From contig NCCR01000109.1 of NCBI GenBank assembly GCA_002279765.1, positions 1 through 16,419 of the forward strand: a stretch of 16,419 bases of DNA. Direction: 5' to 3'. Below, piece by piece: positions 6,632-14,140 of the stretch. The stretch is from Verrucomicrobia bacterium 12-59-8. GTDB taxonomy: Bacteria; Verrucomicrobiota; Verrucomicrobiae; Verrucomicrobiales; Verrucomicrobiaceae. The notes under the pieces were generated by a model, which did no database searches, was not told where the DNA came from, and saw only the letters and a program-made list of their open reading frames with translations. Every line of letters starts with the position of its first letter. The stretch's first letter is position 1. The position numbers and the translations under genes are program-made.

Positions 6632-7732
6632 TCAGGCGGGCTTTTTTGCCTTCTTCTTCGCCCGCTTAACCACAGTCTTTTTCGCTGCTGCTGGCTTGGC
6701 ATTCGCAGGGGCGGGCGGGCGCGCTTTGCGGGCCAGATATTCGTTTCCAAAGTCCACGTTCAGTTCCACCCACATTGGCAGGTGGTCGGACATCTGGTAG
6801 GAGCGCCACTCTTTGAAACTCAACGCTTTCGTCTTGTCCCACGGATATTCGCCTTCGTCCGTACCCTTGCGGTAAACCGACTGATACGGGTCAAAGACGC
6901 CAGCCTTGGCTTTGTCGAGTTGATAGGCCACATCAGGTGAGATGAAGCCAATCTGGTCATACGGCTTCGTCCTGTCCTGGTTCGATCCGTCTTTCATCCC
7001 TTCAATGGCTGCAGGTCGCTTGAAAGCCTTGGTCAGTGAATCCATCGCAGCATCTTTTTCCGAGAAGATATTAAAATCCCCCAGCACGATGATGTTCCGC
7101 GCCCAACGGTCCGAATCATTCACCCGCTTTTGCAACTGCCGAACCAGATCTCCCATCTCCTTGATCCGTTGCGTATCCTTCTCTCCCTCGCCATAGTACA
7201 GGTGGCCCGTGCAGATGCTGAAGCGGAACCAGCCCGCACGGAAACCCGCCATATAGGGGCTGCGGGCATACGCAGCGTCAGCCACCAGTTGTCCGTTCTC
7301 CTTTTTCGTCTGTTCTGGCACGATCTCTCCAGCCAGCCCGCCGAAGGAAAGTTTCCGCGTGTCATAGATGAATGCGAGGCGCTCGTCATTGCCCTGCCGC
7401 CCCTGGGTCACATCCGTCACGATGTATTTCCACATCGACTGCCCAAGGATGGACATCAGTTGGTCCAGCGCTTTCAAATCGCTGCGCACCTCCTGCACCG
7501 CGATCAGGTCAAAGTGTGACATCACCTCAGCAATGTAGTACAAACTCTCAGTGGTGCGCGGCCCGTACTTTGCCGCACCGAACTCCCGCAGGTTCCACGT
7601 GGCCACCAGAAGGTGCTTGTCGAGATCCTTCTGCGGCACCTCGGTGTCGATCTGCGTTTTGAGGCGCAGTAATCCTTCCGCCGTGCGGCGGTCCGCTTCC
7701 TCTTCTGATTTTAAATTGTTATAGAATGGCAT
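6632..7732 (-). CDS. Endonuclease/exonuclease/phosphatase family protein (DNase I-like)
   Basis: 366 aa from ATG 7730-7732. The complete catalytic set of the DNase I/exonuclease III fold can be placed: Asn47 in TWNLREFG, Glu81 in IAVQEVRS, His177 in CTGHLYYGEG, Asp219 and Asn221 in VLGDFNIFSE, and Asp316-His317 in YQMSDHLPMW. An active metal-dependent phosphodiesterase is therefore expected; DNA is the most likely substrate, although RNA or phospholipid headgroups cannot be excluded. A Lys/Ala/Pro-rich tail covers residues 340-366 (KRAKKKAKKPA) and could bind nucleic acid. There is no signal peptide. It is the first confident gene of the minus-strand cassette and is followed after four bases by a small unknown gene. 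Confidence 0.85.
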   Translation of the reverse strand: MPFYNNLKSEEEADRRTAEGLLRLKTQIDTEVPQKDLDKHLLVATWNLREFGAAKYGPRTTESLYYIAEVMSHFDLIAVQEVRSDLKALDQLMSILGQSMWKYIVTDVTQGRQGNDERLAFIYDTRKLSFGGLAGEIVPEQTKKENGQLVADAAYARSPYMAGFRAGWFRFSICTGHLYYGEGEKDTQRIKEMGDLVRQLQKRVNDSDRWARNIIVLGDFNIFSEKDAAMDSLTKAFKRPAAIEGMKDGSNQDRTKPYDQIGFISPDVAYQLDKAKAGVFDPYQSVYRKGTDEGEYPWDKTKALSFKEWRSYQMSDHLPMWVELNVDFGNEYLARKARPPAPANAKPAAAKKTVVKRAKKKAKKPA

Positions 7733-8033
7733 GTGCGTGGTTACGTTTGGGATTGAATCTCACACCACTGGCTCTGTTATGGTGAAACTTATCCTTCACC
7801 ACATTGGTGCAACGACCAATCAACGCCTTGGCAGTCCTCGCAATGTGGGTCACCCGGCCTACAGTGGGCACGATGATGTTCTGCAACGGATTGTAAACCA
7901 ACAGGAACTCATTCGCGCTGGCAGACACGGGAGAAAAATCGCACTGACGCCCCAACACCCCGCCCTCATGAGATAAGAGCAAAGGCTCTACAACGCCTTT
8001 AAGCGCCAGCGAATCACTTTTCAGCAACATCAT
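7719..8033 (-). CDS. Doubtful hypothetical protein upstream of the nuclease gene
   Basis: An open frame of 104 codons starts with two ATGs (8028-8033) and overlaps the nuclease start by 14 bp. It has no Shine-Dalgarno, signal peptide or motif I recognise. A competing plus-strand frame covers 7731-7976. The 5' end runs into an AT-rich segment. It could be a small first gene of the cassette or simply open frame in a 500-bp leader. The region otherwise holds nothing I can identify. Confidence 0.25.
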   Translation of the reverse strand: MMLLKSDSLALKGVVEPLLLSHEGGVLGRQCDFSPVSASANEFLLVYNPLQNIIVPTVGRVTHIARTAKALIGRCTNVVKDKFHHNRASGVRFNPKRNHAHAIL

Positions 8034-8035
8034 TA

Positions 8036-8065
8036 GATTAAGTTTGTCTATACCTAAACCTAATC
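8036..8065. repeat. Imperfect inverted repeat
   Basis: GATTAAGTTT (8036-8045) and AAACCTAATC (8056-8065) pair over nine of ten positions around a 10-base loop. It lies directly upstream of the doubtful minus-strand frame and at the start of the AT-rich segment. It might be an operator or part of an attachment region; no T tract makes it a convincing terminator. Confidence 0.35.
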
Positions 8066-8189
8066 AAGCGTTTCTTTTATTCTACCGCCACTTTATATCA
8101 ATTATGAATGCATCATTATCGTGATAGAATCATCACTCATAGCCATATTCATTATAAGAAAATAAGTCGCCTTAAGGGATCCTGATTGA

Positions 8190-8197
8190 TAAGGAGG
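8190..8197 (+). promoter_or_regulatory. Orphan perfect Shine-Dalgarno sequence
   Basis: TAAGGAGG is an exact complement of the 16S anti-SD, the strongest such match I noticed in the window. What follows is only a three-codon frame (GTG 8206, stop 8215-8217) at good spacing, or a 19-codon TTG frame at poor spacing. It may mark the start of a gene truncated at the junction with the dxs-tail copy. Confidence 0.35.
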
Positions 8198-8229
8198 GAA
8201 TTGAAGTGCCTCATTAAAACTAGATCAAG

Positions 8230-8475
8230 GACTGGTTCGCGTCCTTCGCCCGAAAGGTGAAGGTTGTCTGCACCCTCGAAGACCACGTCCTTCGCAACGG
8301 TTTCGGCACCGGCATCATCGAACAACTTAGCGAGGCGGATATCCATACCCCCGTCGTCCGAATCGGCTGGCCTTATCGGTTCATCAAGTACGCCCCCTCT
8401 GTCCTCCGCAAAAAGCACGGACTCAGTGTCGAAAACACCGTCTCTAAAGTGCTGACTCAGTTGGCGGTGGACTGA
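8230..8475 (+). pseudogene. dxs: Displaced duplicate of the dxs 3' end
   Basis: The frame encodes the last ~80 residues of DXS (FARKVKVVCTLEDHVLRNG through GLSVENTV and a TGA at 8473-8475), in the same orientation as intact dxs and about 3.37 kb downstream. Homology fades upstream of about 8230 and an in-frame TAG stands at 8221-8223. The first 52 bp of the repeat are identical to dxs; the rest is roughly 80 percent identical by eye, with many changes at third codon positions, one codon deleted and a different C-terminal end. The good reading frame indicates that it came from a functional gene. Alone it has no ThDP or active-site residues and cannot be an enzyme. Confidence 0.9.
8240..8291 (+). 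repeat. 52-bp perfect direct repeat, right copy
   Basis: Identical to 4868-4919 within dxs and in the same orientation. It marks the start of the displaced dxs tail and the right edge of the putative cassette. If site-specific recombination made the duplication, the crossover lies inside this stretch. Confidence 0.85.
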
Positions 8476-8514
8476 CCTTGGGGTATATCATGCCATTGTT
8501 CTGAGGGACATGGC

Positions 8515-10112
8515 ATGAGATATGAATCAAAGTGGAGTCCCATGATGCTGCGCGCCTATTATCTCGCTTTTTTAGTCTGGGGACAGGCTGTTGCACTGCA
8601 TGCAGCAGAAGAAGAAGAAGAAGAGGAGGAGCGGGTGCCCGCTGCCATCCCAAGTGAGTCGTCTCTAGTACGCAAAGAGCAGATGAACGAATCGGGTGAA
8701 AGGCTCGGTTCTGTTATTGATGACATCGGCGCTTCACTCGCAGCGACGCCCATGGAATGGATGAATGAACCAGTCTGGCGGGGCATCATCTGGCTGAAAA
8801 TCCTGACCAGCGGACTCCTTTTATTGGTTCTCATCATCGGTGCCCCGTTGCTCCACAGAGCCATCGGCAGGCGTCTTCAAACGCCTGCCGCAGACCGGCC
8901 ACAGAGCGCCTCCCAACTCCTGCTCGATGCGCTAAGACACCCGCTCTACCTCTTCATCTGTGTGTGCGGGGGCTATTGGACGCTCACACCTCTGTTCCCC
9001 CATTTTGCCAACTCCAACGGGAGCAACAAAGCGCAGTCGCTGGCGGGGCATGTCACCGATGCAGTCGTACTGATCGCCCTCACCTGGTTTGCCGTCCGCC
9101 TTGTCAGGCTCGTGAACGGACGTCTTCGAGTCTGGGCCGCCAAGGACGACCGTCATTCTGCTGTGATCCTCGCCGCCCTCCTGCGCAAAGGCGTGCGCCT
9201 GGTGTTTCCAACGGTCGCGCTGCTGATGATGCTGCCGCTGTTGAATCTTCCCCCTGAGAATCTGCTGGTAATAAACCACATCACCAGCCTCTTCCTCATC
9301 GGCGGCATGTCGTGGCTTATCCTTCAGGGGCTGGATGCGTTCGAGCAAGTGCTCCTCAGCCGCCACCAGCTTGACACCCCAGACAATCGGGAAGCCCGCC
9401 GCATTTTCACCCAGGCCAACCTGCTCAAAAAGTAATCGTCGCCATCGTCCTCATCCTCACTGCGGGTTCTATGCTCATGGTCTTCGATTCTGTCCGTCAA
9501 TACGGCAGCAGCATCCTCGCATCGGCGGGCATTGCAGGTTTGATCGTTGGTGTGGCCGCTCAGCGCAGCATCGCCGGCCTGCTTGCAGGCTTCCAGATCG
9601 CCATCGCCCAGCCCATCAGCATCGATGACGTCGTCGTGGTCGAAGGCGAGTGGGGGCGCATCGAAGAAATCACGCTCACCTACGTTGTTGTTCGCATCTG
9701 GTATCAGCGCCGGCTGGTGCTGCCGATCAACTACTTCATCGAAAAGCCGTTTCAAAACTGGACACGCCAAACCGCCGAAGTGCCGGGCACCGTCTTTATT
9801 CAGGTGGACTACAGTGCGCCTGTTGGCGAACTTCGGGACGAACTCACACGCATCGTGAAAGCCTCCGGGCATTGGGACGGTCGCGTGGTGGGTCTGCAGG
9901 TCACCGACAGCCTAGACAGCACCCTGGAATTGCGCGCTCTTGCCAGTGCCGCCGACGGCTCGAAAGCCCGGGATCTGCGCTGCGAGATCCGCGAAAAGCT
10001 CGTCGAATACATCCGCACAAATCATCCTGAAAGCCTGCCGCGAATCCGCATGGGGCTTGATGACCGCGTTTCAGTACTCAAGCACGCCGCAGGTAAGGCT
10101 GATGCATCATGA
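8515..10112 (+). pseudogene. MscS-family mechanosensitive channel, split by a -1 frameshift
   Basis: Two frames together make one channel of about 532 aa. The first (8515-9435) has a signal-peptide-like N-terminus, eight consecutive Glu (8608-8631) and several hydrophobic spans. The second, readable from 9432 and with its first internal ATG at 9471, holds the MscS core: a pore helix and loop GIAGLIVGVAAQRSIAGLLA, the beta domain with DDVVVVEGEWGRIEEITL, and a cytoplasmic tail. Adding one A to the run at 9427-9431 joins them as ...LLKKVIVAIV. MscS proteins release solutes upon hypo-osmotic shock. ATG 8515 has GAGGG seven bases upstream; ATG 8545 with GGAG is an alternative. As written, the first product ends before the pore helix and would not conduct. 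A genuine mutation, a homopolymer sequencing error or recoding are all possible. Confidence 0.85.
9427..9435 (+). other. Frameshift point in the MscS gene (A5 run followed by TAA)
   Basis: Frame 0 reads CTC AAA AAG TAA and stops; the conserved continuation GTA ATC GTC begins one base earlier, at 9432. The run has five A residues, whereas six would keep the frame. The heptamer CAAAAAG is not a canonical A AAA AAG slippery site, which argues against efficient programmed frameshifting. Confidence 0.8.
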
Positions 10113-10363
10113 ACCATTCAAAAATGGGCAGCCCGAATGTGGTATCAATTCCCGCCTCCCCCCTGTGCCGACGTGTCACCCAGTAGTGATTCGCAGCTTT
10201 TGCGCAAAAATTCCCTGCATTGACCTTCCGCATCAGATGCTGCCTTTCCAAATTGTACCGCCATGAATTCGGATTGGAAATCCGGCTAAATTTTTATACC
10301 ATTGCACATGCGCACAAAAAAATCGGTGACGGGCTTTTTCCAGAGTTATTCAGCATAGCCGCC

Positions 10364-11539
10364 ATGTTTTCTCAAGATGACCAGACAGCTTCTTCAGAAC
10401 CCGAAATGACGAATAATGCAGAGCGTTCGAAAAATGAAACACGCCAGATGGCGATTCAGGACTGCCTAGCAAAGCAACCCCCTGAAGCTTTGGAAGAGTT
10501 CGAACTGCTATCGACAACGGACAGGCCGTTCCACGCGCATCCCTCGGCTGCCAACCGGCGGTCACGGCCCTGGCCAAAAGGATACGTTTTTGCGTCTATC
10601 GTCATGGCCGGCGTTTGTGGTTATCTTCTCGGCATCAACCACCGGCCATCGGCATCTCCAACTGGACGACCCAGTGCAGCATCTTCCTCTGCCACGGCAC
10701 CCGCGACGGAACTTGTGGCGCTCCCAGGCGGGCGCTTTTCCATGGGGGACACGATGGATGGATCGAAGGATGCAAGGCCTCATCAGGTCAGTCTGGCCCC
10801 GTTCATGATGGCCCAACATGAAGTGACCTTGGAGCTGTGGACCAACGTCATGCTTTGGGGCCGGGACCAAGGCTACCCAGATCTTCCTCCTGGCAGTGGT
10901 AAAACGAACGATCACCCTGTCTATGGCATCTCCTGGAATGACGCGGTGAAGTGGTGCAACGCCCTCAGTGAAAAGGAAGGCCTGACGCCATGTTATTACA
11001 CCGAAGCCACCCGGCAAACCATCGCGCGCAAAGGTGCGGCGGACATCGGCAACCAGCAGGTCTATTGGCAGGCCAATGGCTATCGCCTGCCCACGGAAGC
11101 CGAATGGGAGTTGGGCGCGCGCGGTGGTCTGGCTGGAAAGCGTTTCCCCTGGGGCAACGAGATCACGCATAAGCAGGCCAACTACCATGGCTCCACACAC
11201 ATCGACTATGACAAGAGCCAGCGTAACGGGCCCGCCGCCGCTCTGATGAGCAGCCCCCCCTGCACCGCTGCCATTGGCAGTTTTCCACCCAATGAATTTA
11301 GCCTCTATGACATGGCTGGCAACGTGGCCGAATGGTGCTGGGATTTCTACGATGAAAGCTACGGTGCCCCGATGCCGCTGCTCAATAACCCGCACGGCCC
11401 AGACACGGGTAAAACCTGCGTCGTCAGAGGCGGCAGCTGGCGCCACACCGCCGCTGCCGCCCGCTGCGCGAGTCGTTTCAGCCTGGCGGGTGATCAGACG
11501 GCATCGTATGTGGGCTTTCGGGTGGTGCGCGGGCGCTGA
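10364..11539 (+). CDS. SUMF1/FGE-sulfatase-domain membrane-anchored protein
   Basis: 391 aa from ATG 10364; the frame is open further upstream to 10220, but that part is compositionally odd and lacks a convincing start. Residues 1-72 are hydrophilic, 73-90 form one membrane span (YVFASIVMAGVCGYLLG), and a linker rich in Ser, Ala and Pro leads to a SUMF1 domain starting near LVALPGGRFSMGD. Hallmarks follow in order: HEVTLELW, HPVYGISWNDAVKWCNALSE, GYRLPTEAEWELGARGG, FPWGNE, SLYDMAGNVAEWCWD, VVRGGSWRH and VGFRVVRG. In true formylglycine-generating enzymes the two catalytic cysteines lie just after RGGS; here those positions appear to be His and Ala, so sulfatase activation is unlikely. The domain probably faces the periplasm. 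Many Verrucomicrobia and Planctomycetes carry such proteins with unknown roles. Confidence 0.8.
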   Translation: MFSQDDQTASSEPEMTNNAERSKNETRQMAIQDCLAKQPPEALEEFELLSTTDRPFHAHPSAANRRSRPWPKGYVFASIVMAGVCGYLLGINHRPSASPTGRPSAASSSATAPATELVALPGGRFSMGDTMDGSKDARPHQVSLAPFMMAQHEVTLELWTNVMLWGRDQGYPDLPPGSGKTNDHPVYGISWNDAVKWCNALSEKEGLTPCYYTEATRQTIARKGAADIGNQQVYWQANGYRLPTEAEWELGARGGLAGKRFPWGNEITHKQANYHGSTHIDYDKSQRNGPAAALMSSPPCTAAIGSFPPNEFSLYDMAGNVAEWCWDFYDESYGAPMPLLNNPHGPDTGKTCVVRGGSWRHTAAAARCASRFSLAGDQTASYVGFRVVRGR

Positions 11540-11996
11540 CACACCGCAAGGCCATCCACGCACCGCCCCCCGTGGCGTGAGCAGCCTTCCAAGTTGCTGG
11601 CTGCTACGGATACAGCTGGCAGCCTCTGCGCCTTCGTCCTGACTTCCGGCAACCTGCATGATCAAACCGCAGCGCGCCCGATCCTCGACGCCTTTAGAGG
11701 CATTCATTTTGTAGGAGCCAAGGCTTCGACAGCCAGAGCTTCCGCCAGACATTGACCCAGCATGGGGCTACTGGCAGGCCCATGCCCCGCAAAGGCTTCC
11801 TCAAACTCGACGATCAGCCCACGCCTTGGATCAAAGCGTCTACGGGCATCGCCAAGAAATCGATTTCAAACAAAAAACATCAGGAAAGGGCGTCAGGTTG
11901 CAAGAGGAGTCTCGACCTCATGCCCTGCCTTGTTACCGGACAGACGAGCCTGAAAAGCCAGCTGACATAACTGGCCTTCGAATGAGGAGCCAGGAA
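11540..11996. other. Intergenic region without a confident gene
   Basis: About 457 bp lie between two convergent genes. Near the left end is a 7-bp stem (AGCAGCC at 11580-11586 with GGCTGCT at 11599-11605) lacking a T tract. A minus-strand open stretch of 53 codons (11704-11865) has a segment (AGHGPASSPMLGQCLAEAL) faintly like the C-terminal end of FAD-dependent DAO-type oxidoreductases, but it lacks a start and may be chance. A short plus-strand frame (11752-11970) has no recognisable features. Confidence 0.5.
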
Positions 11997-13532
11997 TCAT
12001 GTCCACAGGTTGCGATCCAAAGTGCGATAGTTGATAGCCTCAAGCAGGTTGTCGCTGCTGATGGACTCGGCACCTTGAAGATCGGCGAGGGTACGGGCAA
12101 CTTTCAGGATGCGGTCGTGCGCCCGGGCAGAGAAGCTGAGTTCAGACATGACATTCTCCAGCAATGCGCTGCTGCTGGCATCAAGCTGGCAGTGCTTTTT
12201 GATCAGACGAGGATTCATGGCGCTGTTGGTGTGGATGCCTTTTTGCCCTTTAAAACGCTCGGCCTGGATGGTCCTGGCCTGTTCGACGCGGGCCCGGATG
12301 TCAGCCGAGGGCTCACTCGGCTCATTGTTTGTGAGCGCTTTGTAGTCCACGAGCGGGACATCGACGTGCAAGTCGATTCGATCCAGCAGGGGTCCGCTGA
12401 TGCGCTGACGATAACGCTGAATCATCACGGAGGAACAGCGGCAAGCTCTTTTAGAATCGCCGTAGAATCCACACTGGCATGGGTTCATCGCGGCCACGAG
12501 GAGCGCCAAGGCCGGGAAAGTCATCGTTCCCGCAGCGCGTGAGATAGTCACCTTTCCATCTTCCAAAGGCTGCCGCATGACTTCGAGGGTGCTGCGGCGA
12601 AATTCCGGCAGTTCGTCGAGAAAAAGCACGCCATTGTGTGAGAGCGAGATCTCGCCCGGCCCTGGATTGGTGCCACCACCGAGCAGGCCAGCATCGCTGA
12701 TGGTGTGATGCGGAGAGCGGAAAGGCCGGGTGGCAATGAAAGCCCGTGATTCGTTGAGCAGCCCGCCGATGCTGTGAATCTTCGTCGTCTCAATGGCCTC
12801 CTCCTCAGTCATCCGGGGCATGATGGTGGGGATGCGTTTGGCGATCATGCTCTTGCCGGTACCGGGCGGCCCGACCATCAGCAGATTGTGACCTCCCGCG
12901 ACGGCGACTTCAATGGCTCGTTTGGCGTGGCGCTGTCCCTTCACGTCGGCGAAGTCGATGTCATAGTAGTCTGCCGTCGCAAAGAACTCGGCGGCTCTGC
13001 ACGGTTCAGGAAGCAGTTCCAAGTCACCTTTGAGGAAGTCCACCACCTCCCGGAGATTCTGAGCGCCGATGATTTCGATGCCTGCGACGACGCTGGCCTC
13101 AATGGCCGCCCGCTTGGGAACCAAGATGCGTTTGCGCCCCTTTCTGCGCGCTTCCAGGGCCACGGCGAGAAGGCCCCGCACTGGGCGCAGTTCGCCGTTC
13201 AGGGCCAGCTCGCCGATCATCGCAGTTTCAACGAGGGTATTGATCGGAATCCGCGCGCGATGCGCGATCAGCGAAATCGCAATCGGCAGATCAAAACCGG
13301 TGCCTTCTTTTTTCAAATCCGCAGGAGCCAAGTTCACGGTGGTGACTCCATCATTCATCATGAAGCCGCAGGAAGAAATCGCCGCCGTGACTCTCTCGCG
13401 GCTTTCCTTTACTGAAGCATCTGGCAGGCCGACGATAAATATCTTCGGAGTTCCACCACCGTCGTATGATTCGATTTCCACCTCTATAGCATCAACGCCG
13501 ACAAGGGTGGCTGAGTAGGTGCGGGCGATCAT
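11997..13532 (-). CDS. comM: YifB/ComM-type AAA+ ATPase (Mg chelatase-like)
   Basis: 511 aa from ATG 13530-13532, chosen because family members begin M(L/I)ARxYSATLVG and this gives the usual length; a start 17 codons upstream is open but not conserved. The N-terminal ChlI-like domain holds [18 protein letters not shown] and [10 protein letters not shown]. The AAA+ core has Walker A GPPGTGKS near residues 221-228 and Walker [12 protein letters not shown] near 302-312, preceded by [19 protein letters not shown]. The [10 protein letters not shown] and CRCS cysteines and the [17 protein letters not shown] segment are also typical. In naturally competent bacteria ComM is a helicase promoting branch migration during integration of incoming DNA; in others its role is less clear. 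No cation chelatase partner is nearby. It ends the minus-strand run, about 145 bp after the MauE-like gene. Confidence 0.9.
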   Translation of the reverse strand: MIARTYSATLVGVDAIEVEIESYDGGGTPKIFIVGLPDASVKESRERVTAAISSCGFMMNDGVTTVNLAPADLKKEGTGFDLPIAISLIAHRARIPINTLVETAMIGELALNGELRPVRGLLAVALEARRKGRKRILVPKRAAIEASVVAGIEIIGAQNLREVVDFLKGDLELLPEPCRAAEFFATADYYDIDFADVKGQRHAKRAIEVAVAGGHNLLMVGPPGTGKSMIAKRIPTIMPRMTEEEAIETTKIHSIGGLLNESRAFIATRPFRSPHHTISDAGLLGGGTNPGPGEISLSHNGVLFLDELPEFRRSTLEVMRQPLEDGKVTISRAAGTMTFPALALLVAAMNPCQCGFYGDSKRACRCSSVMIQRYRQRISGPLLDRIDLHVDVPLVDYKALTNNEPSEPSADIRARVEQARTIQAERFKGQKGIHTNSAMNPRLIKKHCQLDASSSALLENVMSELSFSARAHDRILKVARTLADLQGAESISSDNLLEAINYRTLDRNLWT

Positions 13533-13677
13533 TCGAGAATGACTATTGAGTGGCTCATCATGAGTGCAAGTATGGGAAACCATCTTTCAATGTGAGCGTC
13601 GCAGCCCGAGCCGTAAGAATGTGGATGCGGCAAAAAGCGACTCAGCCATCGTTTGCCCACGACATTCGAACCAACGA

Positions 13678-14124
13678 TCAGGGAGCACGCACTCTCCGCA
13701 AGTAAAGTGGAATAGAAATTCCGAATAAAATCGCGTCGCGTCCCAATGCCCACCAGGCTGCGTGAAGGGATGGCTTTTCAGTCAGACCAAAACACCCACA
13801 TGACACTGGAACACCCCGGATGACTGCTGAGGCCAGGACCATGCCAAACATAGCACAACAAAGCAGTACACCAAGCAATGCGGGCCTTTGCAGCGCTGGG
13901 ACCAGCAAGACCGCAGCGAGTAGGATCTCGACTGCGGGCAAAATCAAAGCCACCGGATTGATCAGAGCACTGGGAAGCACATTAAAGCGGGCGATCACAT
14001 GGGAAAAATCGGCAACGCCTTGAAACTTGACGACGCCTGCGTAGCCGAACACGGCAGCAATGATCAAGATTAGGGGCCAGTCCCACCAAGGGGTTTTTTT
14101 TCTATCTGAAGTGGAGGCAGACAT
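13678..14124 (-). CDS. MauE/DoxX-like integral membrane protein
   Basis: 148 aa from ATG 14122-14124; the longer frame to 14421 overlaps the rhodanese gene and has non-membrane composition, so it is rejected. There are four hydrophobic spans, beginning PLILIIAAVFGYAGVVKF, then LILPAVEILLAAVLLVPAL, then LLGVLLCCAMFGMVLASAV, and a last one near the C-terminus. Between spans three and four is GVPVSCGCFG, the CxC motif typical of MauE-type proteins, which support disulfide formation or maturation of periplasmic proteins such as methylamine dehydrogenase. No mau structural genes are present. It starts 16 bp after the rhodanese stop, so the two are probably one operon and may share a periplasmic sulfur or thiol function. 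Confidence 0.8.
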   Translation of the reverse strand: MSASTSDRKKTPWWDWPLILIIAAVFGYAGVVKFQGVADFSHVIARFNVLPSALINPVALILPAVEILLAAVLLVPALQRPALLGVLLCCAMFGMVLASAVIRGVPVSCGCFGLTEKPSLHAAWWALGRDAILFGISIPLYLRRVRAP

Positions 14125-14140
14125 ATTTGCGGTTTGTGGT

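Larger units (their letters stand above)
8034..8229. other. AT-rich segment beside the right dxs repeat, no gene seen
   Basis: This stretch is conspicuously rich in A and T compared with the GC-rich genes on both sides. It contains an imperfect inverted repeat (8036-8065), a smaller one (GTGAT at 8121-8125 with ATCAC at 8132-8136), several scattered ATCAT-like words and an orphan ribosome-binding site. Such a composition is common at integrase arm-binding or insertion-junction regions, but no specific site could be named. Confidence 0.5.
5107..8239. mobile_element. Putative integrated cassette between two copies of the dxs 3' end
   Basis: The region lies between intact dxs and a displaced second copy of the dxs tail. 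It holds four minus-strand genes opposing dxs (DNase I-like protein, 67-aa unknown, M15-type peptidase, GH19-type hydrolase) and a clearly AT-rich 200-bp stretch next to the right repeat. Elements that integrate in the 3' part of a protein gene and restore it with their own tail produce exactly this geometry. No integrase, transposase or terminal inverted repeat was found, so the element could be decayed or mobilised in trans. The boundaries are inferred from the repeats. Confidence 0.4.

Noticed and set aside
5166..8184. GGGATCC words near both cassette ends (about 5169 and 8177) as target-site or terminal repeats
   Set aside because: Seven bases is too short to distinguish from chance, and the positions do not match the dxs repeat boundaries.
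9426..9432. Programmed -1 frameshift site for MscS expression
   Set aside because: The heptamer CAAAAAG does not fit the canonical X XXY YYZ rule, no stimulatory structure is obvious, and MscS genes are not known to use recoding; a deletion or sequencing error is simpler.
10562..11752. Minus-strand open frame opposite the SUMF1 gene
   Set aside because: The plus-strand SUMF1 motifs run through the whole region; the antisense frame is a compositional shadow.
13640..13690. TTCGAA-containing stretch resembling a tRNA T-arm (minus strand GGTTCGAAT)
   Set aside because: The flanking bases do not pair into a T stem, and no acceptor, D or anticodon arm can be drawn.
13529..13753. 74-codon minus-strand frame whose TGA overlaps the comM ATG (ATGA)
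   Set aside because: The overlap could suggest coupling, but much of the frame lies inside the MauE-like gene and the rest has no recognisable features or start signal.
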